Source: Halalkalibacter suaedae
GTDB taxonomy: Bacteria; Bacillota; Bacilli; Bacillales; Bacillaceae_D
Direction: 5' to 3'
DNA length: 64,000 nucleotides
NCBI RefSeq assembly: GCF_017939705.1
Contig: NZ_JAGKSQ010000003.1
Location: 372,001-436,000, forward strand
How positions within the stretch are numbered: position 1 is the stretch's first letter; every line of letters starts with the position of its first letter. The notes below the pieces were generated by a model. The model made no database searches. It had not been told where the DNA came from and was given only the letters and a program-made list of their open reading frames with translations. Of this stretch, positions 27,192-37,951 are shown in pieces. A program made the translations under genes and the position numbers.

Positions 27192-29483
27192 TTATGTTAG
27201 TTGACTATTTCCACTCATAATAATTTGTTTTATCTTCTCAGTTAACATTGAGTTTCTTTCAAGCTCTTCATTCTTGGTTATTGCCGTATGAATGGCTTGT
27301 AGCTCACCACATAATAACAGAAACTGTTTCGCTCTTGTCACACCAGTATAAATAAGATTACGTCTCAACATTCTTGCATAGCTTCTTAAAACAGGCATTA
27401 CGACTATTGGGAACTCGCTACCCTGTGATTTATGTATCGAACAGCAATAGGCGTGAGTGATCTGGTTCAAATCTTTTTTCGGGTACACAAGTTCTGTTCC
27501 ATCAAATGAGATAACAACTTGATCCTGTTTCTCTTGATTCTCTTTTGCATAAAAAATCGCGACAATTTCTCCTCGATCTCCATTATAGACATGTTCGTCT
27601 GGGTTGTTCACAAGCTGTAGAACCATATCTCCAGTCCGATAAATGACGTCTCCGAAGCTTATTTCTCTGCGCTCTTCTTTTTTAGGATTAAATAATTCCT
27701 GTAGCATGCGGTTCAACTCAGTAATACCCGCCTGTCCTTTATACATTGGGGCAAGGACTTGAATATCCCGAGCGGAATAGCCTTTTGATAATGCATTTTC
27801 ACAAATTTGAGTAACGACCTGTTTCACCTGATCCATATGACAAGGGAAAAAACGACGATCCTTTTGAGGCTCAGGAAGATTATCTGGCATTCGTCCATCC
27901 TTCATTGCGTGAGCAAGTTCAATAATAGACGACCCCTCTGCTTGTCGGTAAATATCAGTTAAAGGTACAGTTGGAATTACCTTCGAGTCTAAAAAATCTT
28001 TGAACACTTGACCTGGTCCAACAGAAGGTAATTGATCCTGATCACCAACAAAAATTACCTGCATCCCCTTAGGTACAGCCTTAAGTAGCTGATTCATCAA
28101 CCAAATATCAACCATTGAGCTTTCATCAACGATTAATAACTCTCCTTGTAATGGCTCATTTTCACCCTTTTCAAAACCAACAACCCCACCTTTCCAACCA
28201 AGCAAACGATGAATCGTTGTTGCAGGAAGCTCGGTTGCTTCACTCATTCGTTTCGACGCTCTACCAGTTGGAGCAACTAATAAAACAGGAAATGGATTTG
28301 TTTTTGTATAGGCCTTTGGGTCAAGAGCCAGCCCGTGCAATCTGGCATATAATTCAACAATCCCCTTAATCACTGTTGTTTTCCCGGTTCCAGGACCGCC
28401 CGTCAATATCATAACTGCTGAGGAAAGTGCAGTTTGAATCGCTTCTTTTTGAGATGGCGCATATTCAATATGCTGCTCCTCCTCAAGTTTTCCGAGTTCC
28501 TTTAGAAATTCAGCTTCAGGAAACTCCTCCTCGACTTCCTCCGAAAGAAGACGTCTGATATTTGTAACGATTCCTTTTTCCGCAAAGTATAGAGATTTAA
28601 GATAGATTCGATCTTCCTCAACATAAATCACATCTTCCTCAGCCATTGTCTCTAACCGGTCTAGAATTTCCTGTTCATGGATTCTGCACTGATTTGTTGA
28701 TAATAGGGATAAGACATGGGGAACTAGCTCTGTCTTATTAAGAAATACATGTCCATCTTGAAGAGATAATTCTTGGATTAAGAATAAACAGCCGGCTTGC
28801 AGACGATCGGGGTGATTGTCGGTAATACCAATAGCGGCACCAAGTAAATCAGCCCTTCTGAATCCTATCCCTTCAACATCTGCTATTAATTGATAAGGAT
28901 TGGTTTGAATAATATCTAGAGCTTGAACACCGTAAGCTTGATATACCTTTAAAGAAAGCTCAACCCCAAATCCATGCTTTGAAAGGGTCATTAACACTTG
29001 TTCAACACCCTGCTGCTCAACAAGCTGCGTATATAGAGCATCAGCCTTTTCCTTTGATAGCTTTGGAATATCAGCAAGAACTGAACGATCTTCAACAATC
29101 TTAGTAATTGCCCTCTCTCCTAAAATCTCAACAATTGATTCAGCTGTCTTTGTCCCAATCCCTGGGAATCGATCACTAGCCAAATATTGAACAATGCCAT
29201 TCTTTGTTTGAGGAAGATCTCTCCTAAATTGATCGACTTGATACTGCAGTCCAAAACGAGGATGATCAACCAGTCGTCCAAAAAATAAGAACGTTTCATC
29301 CGGTTCTAATTGAGGAAGCACACCAACAACGGTTAGCTTTTTTTCCGTTAATTCTTCATTGGTCTTTTGGACACGGATAAGTGCTACTGTATAGAAGTTT
29401 TCTTCATTTCGAAAAACGATATGAAGAACCGTTCCTTTAATATAGCCTTTCTCAACTGTTTGATTCTCCTCACTCACATTCAT
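27192..29483 (-). CDS. recD2: ATP-dependent RecD-like DNA helicase RecD2
   Basis: A 5'-3' superfamily 1B helicase acting in replication fork and mismatch-linked repair, without RecBC. The N-terminal OB fold is followed by tandem helix-hairpin-helix segments (FPGIGTKTAESIV; VEGIGFRRADLLG), Walker A GGPGTGKTT, motif II LLIVDESSMVD, motif III VGDQDQLPSVGPG, and the C-terminal IHKSQGSEFPIVV. It has about 763 aa. The start is uncertain among 29486, 29483 and a GTG at 29477, which has the best spacing from AAGGG. It is 5 nt after yrrB. Confidence 0.95.
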   Translation of the reverse strand: MNVSEENQTVEKGYIKGTVLHIVFRNEENFYTVALIRVQKTNEELTEKKLTVVGVLPQLEPDETFLFFGRLVDHPRFGLQYQVDQFRRDLPQTKNGIVQYLASDRFPGIGTKTAESIVEILGERAITKIVEDRSVLADIPKLSKEKADALYTQLVEQQGVEQVLMTLSKHGFGVELSLKVYQAYGVQALDIIQTNPYQLIADVEGIGFRRADLLGAAIGITDNHPDRLQAGCLFLIQELSLQDGHVFLNKTELVPHVLSLLSTNQCRIHEQEILDRLETMAEEDVIYVEEDRIYLKSLYFAEKGIVTNIRRLLSEEVEEEFPEAEFLKELGKLEEEQHIEYAPSQKEAIQTALSSAVMILTGGPGTGKTTVIKGIVELYARLHGLALDPKAYTKTNPFPVLLVAPTGRASKRMSEATELPATTIHRLLGWKGGVVGFEKGENEPLQGELLIVDESSMVDIWLMNQLLKAVPKGMQVIFVGDQDQLPSVGPGQVFKDFLDSKVIPTVPLTDIYRQAEGSSIIELAHAMKDGRMPDNLPEPQKDRRFFPCHMDQVKQVVTQICENALSKGYSARDIQVLAPMYKGQAGITELNRMLQELFNPKKEERREISFGDVIYRTGDMVLQLVNNPDEHVYNGDRGEIVAIFYAKENQEKQDQVVISFDGTELVYPKKDLNQITHAYCCSIHKSQGSEFPIVVMPVLRSYARMLRRNLIYTGVTRAKQFLLLCGELQAIHTAITKNEELERNSMLTEKIKQIIMSGNSQLT

Positions 29484-29488
29484 CACCC

Positions 29489-30145
29489 TTACTTCATCGC
29501 TTGTTCAATCGTATTCTTACCGTTTGCAGCAAGTGCATGGTCCGGTTGAATCTCAAGTGCTTTTGTAAATGCATCTAATGCCTTATCTAATTGTTCTTTA
29601 TATGCATAAGCCACTCCTAAATTAAAAAACGCATCAGCATGCTCATCATCTAATTGTACAACCTGCTCTAACTCCTTAAGAGCTTCATCAACATGCTCTA
29701 ACTGAGCTAAACAAAGTGCATAATGGAAGCGAGCATCGACATCGTCTGTCTTTAACTCAACTGCACGTTTTAATGAAGCAAGTGCATGCGGTAAAGCACC
29801 TAATTGGTAGTAACTCATTCCAAGCATAAAATGAACATCAGGTTCATCTAGCTTTTCTATTAAAGCCTTCTTAAACATTTTCGCCGCTTCTTCAAATTGA
29901 TCCTGCCTATAATAAATTGTGGCAGCACCATAATAAGCTGTGGCAGCATGCTCGTCTAACTCAATTGCCTTATCGAAAAAAACAAGTGCTCGTTCATAAT
30001 CACCCAGAATTCCTAACAGATTACCAAAGTTAATAAAACCGGTTGGGTTTTTCGGTTCATTTTCGACAGCCTCATTGAAACATTTAGCTGCTTCTTCATA
30101 CTTTTGTTCATTCATATAAGTAATGCCTTGTTCATTATAATTCAT
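29489..30145 (-). CDS. yrrB: TPR repeat protein YrrB
   Basis: A 218-aa protein made almost entirely of about six tetratricopeptide repeats of 34 residues (for example AVENEPKNPTGFINFGNLLG and ALEIQPDHALAANG). It is a protein-interaction scaffold. In Bacillus it sits between mnmA and recD2, and its partners are unproven. GAGGG is upstream of the ATG. Confidence 0.9.
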   Translation of the reverse strand: MNYNEQGITYMNEQKYEEAAKCFNEAVENEPKNPTGFINFGNLLGILGDYERALVFFDKAIELDEHAATAYYGAATIYYRQDQFEEAAKMFKKALIEKLDEPDVHFMLGMSYYQLGALPHALASLKRAVELKTDDVDARFHYALCLAQLEHVDEALKELEQVVQLDDEHADAFFNLGVAYAYKEQLDKALDAFTKALEIQPDHALAANGKNTIEQAMK

Positions 30146-30181
30146 CTCATACCCTCTTTTCTTAAAAAAAGGAAAATACCC

Positions 30182-32450
<2,269 letters not shown>

Positions 32451-32469
32451 TTCAGTCACCTTCTTTTTA

Positions 32470-32889
32470 TTAAATATAGAACATATATGGGTCTTGCTCA
32501 CCATTATCTTCATATGTTGCCAAGTCATGCAACGTCGTATGGTCTAATACATCTTTGACCGCATCTCTAATTTTCATCCACAAATTCCGTTTCGCTGGCT
32601 CCTCGTCATCCATTACTTCTACAGGAGTAATTGGACCTTCCAACACTCGAATAATATCTCCAGCAGTAATTTCTTGTGCTTCTCTCGCTAACATATAGCC
32701 CCCATAAGCCCCGCGAACACTTTTAACAAGCATTGCATTCCTAAGAGGAGCAATTAGCTGCTCGAGATAATGTTCGGATAGATCATATTCCTTAGCAATT
32801 GATTTTAAAGAAACCGGGCCTTCACCGTGCTTTTTCGCTAAGGCGATCATAATCGTCAAGCCGTAACGTCCCTTTGTTGAGATCTTCAT
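32470..32889 (-). CDS. cymR: Rrf2 family transcriptional regulator CymR
   Basis: Master repressor of cysteine metabolism in Bacillus, acting with CysK. The winged helix includes KISTKGRYGLTIMIALA and LKSIAKEYDLSEHYLEQLI, with the wing VRGAYGGYML. The C-terminal half lacks the three-Cys cluster of IscR, as expected for CymR. ATG 32889 follows AGAGGA; an ATG 6 nt earlier is too close. Its 5' end overlaps the upstream membrane protein gene by 68 nt. The classical mccAB targets are absent from the mtnN locus here. Confidence 0.9.
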   Translation of the reverse strand: MKISTKGRYGLTIMIALAKKHGEGPVSLKSIAKEYDLSEHYLEQLIAPLRNAMLVKSVRGAYGGYMLAREAQEITAGDIIRVLEGPITPVEVMDDEEPAKRNLWMKIRDAVKDVLDHTTLHDLATYEDNGEQDPYMFYI

Positions 32890-33525
32890 GTTCATTCCTC
32901 TTTTCTATAACGAAGTTAAATAGTCGCTGACATTGTGGTAGGGTAAATCCAACAACTGAACCAATACCAAAACAAAACAAAATTGTCCCAATAAATACAG
33001 GTCCTCCTAGTAACCAGCCAACGGTCAATACCATAATTTCCATTATCCCTCTAACATATTGCACTTTCCACCCTGTTTTCAGCTGAAGAGCGAGCATTAA
33101 ACTATCCCGAGGTCCTGCTCCGCATCCTGGTGCTATATATAGGCCAATTCCATATCCAATTGTGAGGACACCAATTACTAGCATAGCGAGTTGTATGAAT
33201 AAATGATTTGATGTTGGTAATAGCCATAAAAAAAGGTCGATAAATAGACCGACTAATAACATATTTAGAAAAGCTCCTAATTGTGGCCATGCCTTCATTA
33301 ATAATGATGTCGCACTTAATATTAGCAATCCCATTAGAATAGACCATGTCCCAACTGTTAAACCAAGTTGTTTTGTTAATCCAATATGAAGGACATCCCA
33401 GGGGGCTCCTCCCAGATCTGCTTTTATCATAAGAGCAATACCTAGTGACATCACCAATAAACCAACTAAAAATATTCCCCACCGAATCCACTGATGTTCT
33501 CGATTTTTTTCTTTCCTTTACGCAA
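32822..33525 (-). CDS. YczE/YitT-like membrane protein, 5' end frameshifted in an A7 tract
   Basis: The body of the gene (32822-33457) encodes a membrane protein with about five helices and the family blocks IKADLGGAPWDVLHIGL and GLYIAPGCGAGPRDSL. The frame itself has no usable start: TTG 33457 has no ribosome binding site and cuts the first helix. TTG 33525, with AAGGG 6 nt upstream, begins MRKGKKK, and the same reading frame would enter the first helix (NREHQWIRWGIFLVGLLV) if the A7 tract at 33504-33510 had one more A. It is either a pseudogene, a phase-variable or slippage start, or a sequencing error. The 3' end overlaps cymR. Confidence 0.7.
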
Positions 33526-33632
33526 GGAAATCCCTTCTCTCTTCTTATCTCACAGCCATTATAGCATGATTTGCAAGATGATTGGGAGTTCGAAACTTCA
33601 ATTGTGATAAGATTAGTTGGTTATATAATTAA

Positions 33633-33678
33633 AGGGTTTGTCCTAAAGGTATGATTCCAACCCTTTAGGACAAACCCT
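33633..33678. repeat. Perfect 17-bp inverted repeat without T-tail
   Basis: AGGGTTTGTCCTAAAGG and its complement are separated by about 12 nt. Neither side has a T run, so it is not a standard intrinsic terminator. It lies between the YczE-like gene and a CNNM/CorC gene. The following 33679-33780 contains a CAACGAGTGG block related to module D of the dispersed repeats. Confidence 0.6.
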
Positions 33679-33780
33679 AAGCAACGAGTGGTCTTCTACG
33701 TCTTTTAAAAACATTGAGAGGATTCGTTTTCTTCTCTCAAGGAATACACTAACCTTTTAGTGCAATTTGGAGACAGCTTC

Positions 33781-35031
33781 TTAGTCCAATTTGGTAACTT
33801 TCACTTTTCGAATCCTTCGTTCCTCGGCTTCTGTAATCGTAATCGAAAAGGTATCGTAGGTTAGCTTTTCATTTTCGCTAGGTATTTTTTGAAATTCCTC
33901 GCCTAACCATCCTCCTAAGGTATAATACGCACTATCTGGTAACTCTACATTTAACATTCTTGCAAATTCTTCAAGTGGGAAATCACCACTGAATTGAAAA
34001 GTATGGTCGTCAATCTCTAGGTAATCGTTCGTCTTCTCATCATGTTCATCCCATATTTCTCCAACCAGCTCTTCTAATATATCTTCAAGTGTAATAAGTC
34101 CAGAGGTCCCTCCAAACTCGTCAATAACAATAGCCATATGCAAATGATCTTTTTGAAGCTGAGCTAACAGGCGAGATACTGTCATTGACTCATATACAAA
34201 TAAAGGTGTCCTGAGTAGTTCCCGGATAACAAAAGATTTTTTCCTGATTACATGTCTTAAGAAATCTCTTTCAGATAATATACCAATGATATTGTCAATC
34301 GTCCCTTCATAAACAGGAACTCTCGAAAACCGTTCCTCTAATAGTAATCGACTGATTGAATCAACAGGGCTCGCAATATCAACAGCAATAATATCTGTTC
34401 GTGGTGTTAGAATTTCACCAACCTTAATATCATTAAAGTCTAACGAATTTTGAACAAGCTCTCTTTCATGGTTCTCAATGACCCCTTCTTCTTCACTAAT
34501 ATTGATCATTTCTTTCAGTTCCTGTTCCGTAATCGACGGGATCGCTTCCTTTGACTGAACAATTTTTGACAAGAGTACTTTCAACTGAACCAGCATCCAT
34601 GTTAGTGGTTTGAATAGTTTCATGAGAAATATAAGGATGCCAGAGATGCTTAGTGCCAACATTTCTGCGTTTTCCTTCGCAAATGACTTGGGTAACACTT
34701 CTCCAAAAATAAGGACAAGTATCGTCATAATCACTGTACTGATGACAAGTCCGGTATTTCCACCAAATATATTAGCAGCGATATTCCCTGAAATCGTTGC
34801 TGCAGCAATATTAACTAAATTATTCCCAATTAATATCGTTGATAGGGCGTGATCGAAATTATTGATGATCTCATAAGCATTCTTAGCACCACGTCTTCCT
34901 TCTTCCGCATAATTCTTCAGCCTAATCTTATTGGCACTTGAAAAAGCAGTTTCTGTAGAAGAGAAGAACGCTGATAATAATAGCAAGACAACTAACAAAA
35001 ATATTAAATTAATAGGGATTTCATTCAACAT
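33781..35031 (-). CDS. CNNM/CorC-type membrane protein with CBS pair (HlyC/CorC family)
   Basis: Probably transports or regulates Mg2+ or other divalent cations. The N-terminal DUF21 membrane domain (about residues 1-190) has FFSSTETAFSSANK and FGEVLPKSFAKENAE. The CBS pair has ILTPRTDIIAVD and VIDEFGGTSGLITLEDILEELVGEIWDEHD. The C-terminal CorC domain ends near KVTKLD. ATG 35031 follows GGGAG. A near-copy of the last 14 nt of the gene, including the stop, recurs 24 nt downstream. It is divergent from a close paralogue. Confidence 0.9.
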   Translation of the reverse strand: MLNEIPINLIFLLVVLLLLSAFFSSTETAFSSANKIRLKNYAEEGRRGAKNAYEIINNFDHALSTILIGNNLVNIAAATISGNIAANIFGGNTGLVISTVIMTILVLIFGEVLPKSFAKENAEMLALSISGILIFLMKLFKPLTWMLVQLKVLLSKIVQSKEAIPSITEQELKEMINISEEEGVIENHERELVQNSLDFNDIKVGEILTPRTDIIAVDIASPVDSISRLLLEERFSRVPVYEGTIDNIIGILSERDFLRHVIRKKSFVIRELLRTPLFVYESMTVSRLLAQLQKDHLHMAIVIDEFGGTSGLITLEDILEELVGEIWDEHDEKTNDYLEIDDHTFQFSGDFPLEEFARMLNVELPDSAYYTLGGWLGEEFQKIPSENEKLTYDTFSITITEAEERRIRKVKVTKLD

Positions 35032-35176
35032 AAACACTCCCAAAAAAAGTTCTTCTCGTTAGTATGAGTAGTTTCATTGGGATATTATTCAACAATTCTC
35101 CAAGATATATGTATTGCCTAAATGCTTATCCTTCATATATAGTAAGATTAACTAAACTTAGGAGAGTGATGAGTTC

Positions 35177-36436
35177 TTGGACAGTATACCCTCGATTATA
35201 TTATTAGGGGCGTTATTATTATTTTCTGGATATTTTTCTGCATCTGAAACAGCATTAACGAGTGCGAACAAGCTAAGGTTACGAAATCAAGCTGAGAACA
35301 ACAATGTAAAAGCACAACGTTCGTTGAAATTAATTGAAAATTATGACCAGACCCTTTCAACGATTTTAATTGGTAATAACATTGTAAATATTGCCATGGC
35401 AACGATTGCAACAACGATTGCAACATCGATGTTTGGAAATCAAGGAAGTACATTGGTCGCAACAACTGTTGTCATTACTGCGTTAGTACTCGTATTTGGT
35501 GAAATTCTGCCAAAATCGCTTGCTAAGCAATATGCAGATAAATTCCTAACTAATGTCTCTGCTTCATTAATGATAATCTTGAAACTCTTTTACCCAATCA
35601 CATGGATCTTCGTTAAATTAAAAGTAGGCGTTAACCGATTATTTGGCTCATCAGGGGAAGAACCTACTGTTACAGATGACGATGTGAAAGCATTAGTAGA
35701 AATGGGGGAAGAGGAGGGAACGTTTCTCTCGAACGAAAAAGAATTGCTTCATAATGCAATTGAGTTTGATGACATTGTCGTTAAAGACATTTTAACACCC
35801 CGACCTGATGTCATAGCAGTATCAATTGACACATCGATTGAAGAAATTAAAGAGATTTTCATTCAAGAAAAATATTCTCGATTACCTGTATACGATGGAA
35901 CCATTGATAATGTAATTGGTGTCATTTCACATCGAGATTTCTTTGCACATTATGTAATGAATCCACAATCCTTTAAGATTGATACAATTATCCGTAAACC
36001 CTATTTTGTCATTAGTTCTGTTAAAATCTCTAGTGTTCTCAAAGATTTGCAGAAAAGTAAGGTTCACTTAGCGATTGTTCTTGATGAGTATGGTGGAACA
36101 TTAGGTATTGTATCTATTGAAGATATCATTGAAGAGATTGTCGGTGATATTTGGGATGAACATGATGAGAATGAAACACTTATCGAACAAATTGATAATG
36201 AAAAAGTATTACTAAACGGTAAATTTCCAATAGAAGAATTTAGTGAGCTTGTGAATGTCCGTCTTCCTGAAACTTCTTCTGTTACATTAAGCGGTTGGAT
36301 TTCAGAAACGTTGGGGTACCTCCCTAAAAAAGGTGAGTTAGTCACGTATGATTCATTCCAGCTTTACATTGAAGATGTTCGCAATCGACGTATTCAAAAA
36401 GTTATCTTACAATTAAATGATGTTCAATCAGCATAA
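35177..36436 (+). CDS. CNNM/CorC-type membrane protein with CBS pair (paralogue)
   Basis: Same architecture as the divergent neighbour: DUF21 (YFSASETALTSANKLRLRN, FGEILPKSLAKQYAD), CBS pair (ILTPRPDVIAVS, VLDEYGGTLGIVSIEDIIEEIVGDIWDEHD), and CorC domain. The high similarity of motifs and equal length suggest an old duplication followed by inversion. The start is TTG 35177; AGGAG lies 12 nt upstream, a rather long spacing, and an ATG at 35168 is out of frame. A terminator follows the stop. Confidence 0.9.
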   Translation: MDSIPSIILLGALLLFSGYFSASETALTSANKLRLRNQAENNNVKAQRSLKLIENYDQTLSTILIGNNIVNIAMATIATTIATSMFGNQGSTLVATTVVITALVLVFGEILPKSLAKQYADKFLTNVSASLMIILKLFYPITWIFVKLKVGVNRLFGSSGEEPTVTDDDVKALVEMGEEEGTFLSNEKELLHNAIEFDDIVVKDILTPRPDVIAVSIDTSIEEIKEIFIQEKYSRLPVYDGTIDNVIGVISHRDFFAHYVMNPQSFKIDTIIRKPYFVISSVKISSVLKDLQKSKVHLAIVLDEYGGTLGIVSIEDIIEEIVGDIWDEHDENETLIEQIDNEKVLLNGKFPIEEFSELVNVRLPETSSVTLSGWISETLGYLPKKGELVTYDSFQLYIEDVRNRRIQKVILQLNDVQSA

Positions 36437-36439
36437 TAG

Positions 36440-36482
36440 AAGGCCACTAAAAAGGTGTGATTTTCCTTTTTAGTGGCCTTTA
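36440..36482 (+). terminator. Hairpin after the second CNNM gene
   Basis: AGGCCACTAAAAAGG pairs with CCTTTTTAGTGGCCT. The T-tail is short. Confidence 0.65.
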
Positions 36483-36484
36483 AG

Positions 36485-36606
36485 CAATGAGCGGAACCGT
36501 TGCATTGTCTTAAGCCTTGCTATGAGTGGTTTTTTCATAGCAGGCGTGCAACGAGTGGAGCCATTGATGCTTCCTCGAAACTGCAAATGGACTTTTTCAG
36601 TGCCTT
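36485..36606. repeat. Dispersed repeat, module D
   Basis: Contains GCGTGCAACGAGTGGAGCC, ATTG.TGCTTCCTCGA and GGACTTTTTCAGTG, which also occur in the same order at 62110-62172 inside the largest composite repeat. The fragment here lacks flanking modules A and B. Confidence 0.65.
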
Positions 36607-36617
36607 CCGTAGTTTGA

Positions 36618-36660
36618 AGGAGACCTTAGACAATAACGTCTAAGGTCTCCTTTCCTTTTT
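36618..36660 (+). terminator. Hairpin between the CNNM gene and chrA
   Basis: AGGAGACCTTAGAC pairs with GTCTAAGGTCTCCT around AATAAC. On the plus strand TTTCCTTTTTT follows. It may serve the plus-strand gene, with the dispersed repeat in between, or both sides. Confidence 0.65.
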
Positions 36661-37853
36661 TAAGCTATCATAGATAATAATGTTCCTCCTAGAGCGCCTG
36701 TCAGGACAATGACCCAGGGAGGGAGTTTAAAGTACACTAGCATTACAAATAACACAGCAGCAAAGGCAAAATCAGTCGAATTTATAATTGAGCTTGTCCA
36801 GATTGGACTATAGAATGCTGCAATTAAAATCCCAACAACAGCTGCATTTACCCCCATTAATGCACCCTTTACATGATGATTCCGACGGAGCTGATCCCAA
36901 AAAGGAAGTGCACCTAGTATAAGAAGAAAAGCTGGTGTGAAAATAGCCAAAGTCGCTAGAAGCCCACCCTTCCAGCCATTAATTATCGTACCAATATAGG
37001 CCGCAAACGTAAATAACGGACCAGGCACAGCTTGAGCAGCCCCATACCCTGCAAGAAACTCTTCTTCTGTTAACCATCCAGTCGGAACAAATTCACGCTC
37101 AAGAAGTGGGAGCACGACATGGCCACCACCGAAGACCAGTGCACCAGATCGATAAAAGCTATCAAACATCGCTACCCAATTCCACGCAATTGCTTCTCTT
37201 AAAAATGGAAGCAAAAAAAGTAATCCAAAAAATAACGTTAAACAAATAATTCCGAAGCGACGTGAAACCGGGAAAGAAGCACTTGTTGATTTATCATCAA
37301 GCTCATGCTGACGATAAAGTGTATACCCAATCAGACCCGCAATAATAATCACCCCGATTTGGGTAAAGGCAGTCTGCCACATTAACACAGCAACGACAGC
37401 AAATAACGCGATTGTCTTCCTTTTAATATCAGGGGTTAAATTCTTTGCCATACCTAAAATAGCATGTGCTACAACAACAACGGCAACAATCTTCAAACCA
37501 TCAATCCAGCCAGCTTCCGTCATGCCAAATTGATGTAATACTGTAGCGAAGAGAATCAGAACGATAACTGATGGCATCGTAAACCCAATAAATGAGACAA
37601 TCCCTCCTAAAACCCCCGCTCGCATTAAACCAATGCCAATTCCTACCTGACTACTGGCAGGCCCAGGTAAAAACTGACAAAGTGCAACTAGATCTGCGTA
37701 GCTTTGTTCATCCATCCATTTTCTTCTTCTCACATATTCCTCATGGAAGTAGCCTAGATGAGCAATCGGGCCACCAAACGAGGTTAGACCAAGTCTTGTT
37801 GAAACAAGAAAAATTTCAAGCAAAGACGCCCATCTCTTTCCTAACAGATTCAT
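36660..37853 (-). CDS. chrA: Chromate efflux transporter ChrA (two-domain form)
   Basis: Exports chromate across the cytoplasmic membrane, by family. It has two homologous halves: the first with GLTSFGGPIAHLGYFHEEYVRRR-type sequence and FLPGPASSQVGIGIG, the second with GALVFGGGHVVLPLLERE and GYGAAQAVPGPLFTFAAYIG. About ten to twelve membrane helices and 397 aa fit the long ChrA type. ATG 37853 follows AGGAGTG. No chromate regulator is adjacent. It sits in an accessory stretch between cymR and rarA. Confidence 0.9.
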   Translation of the reverse strand: MNLLGKRWASLLEIFLVSTRLGLTSFGGPIAHLGYFHEEYVRRRKWMDEQSYADLVALCQFLPGPASSQVGIGIGLMRAGVLGGIVSFIGFTMPSVIVLILFATVLHQFGMTEAGWIDGLKIVAVVVVAHAILGMAKNLTPDIKRKTIALFAVVAVLMWQTAFTQIGVIIIAGLIGYTLYRQHELDDKSTSASFPVSRRFGIICLTLFFGLLFLLPFLREAIAWNWVAMFDSFYRSGALVFGGGHVVLPLLEREFVPTGWLTEEEFLAGYGAAQAVPGPLFTFAAYIGTIINGWKGGLLATLAIFTPAFLLILGALPFWDQLRRNHHVKGALMGVNAAVVGILIAAFYSPIWTSSIINSTDFAFAAVLFVMLVYFKLPPWVIVLTGALGGTLLSMIA

Positions 37854-37951
37854 ATGCCACACTCCTATCTTCAAAAAAAGCTATGCTTCAACTGTATCAA
37901 AGTTTCATTCTGAGCAACAAGGATTAGAATGAAAATTCATATAAACTTAAC

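Noticed and set aside
27192-29483. RecD2 as part of a defence system
   Set aside because: Its neighbours (yrrB, mnmA, yrrD) are the normal housekeeping context, with no defence partner genes.
33102-33491. 129-codon frame overlapping the YczE-like gene
   Set aside because: It is a shifted frame of the same membrane gene. Its sequence has no family features, and the gene's conserved blocks are in the other frame.
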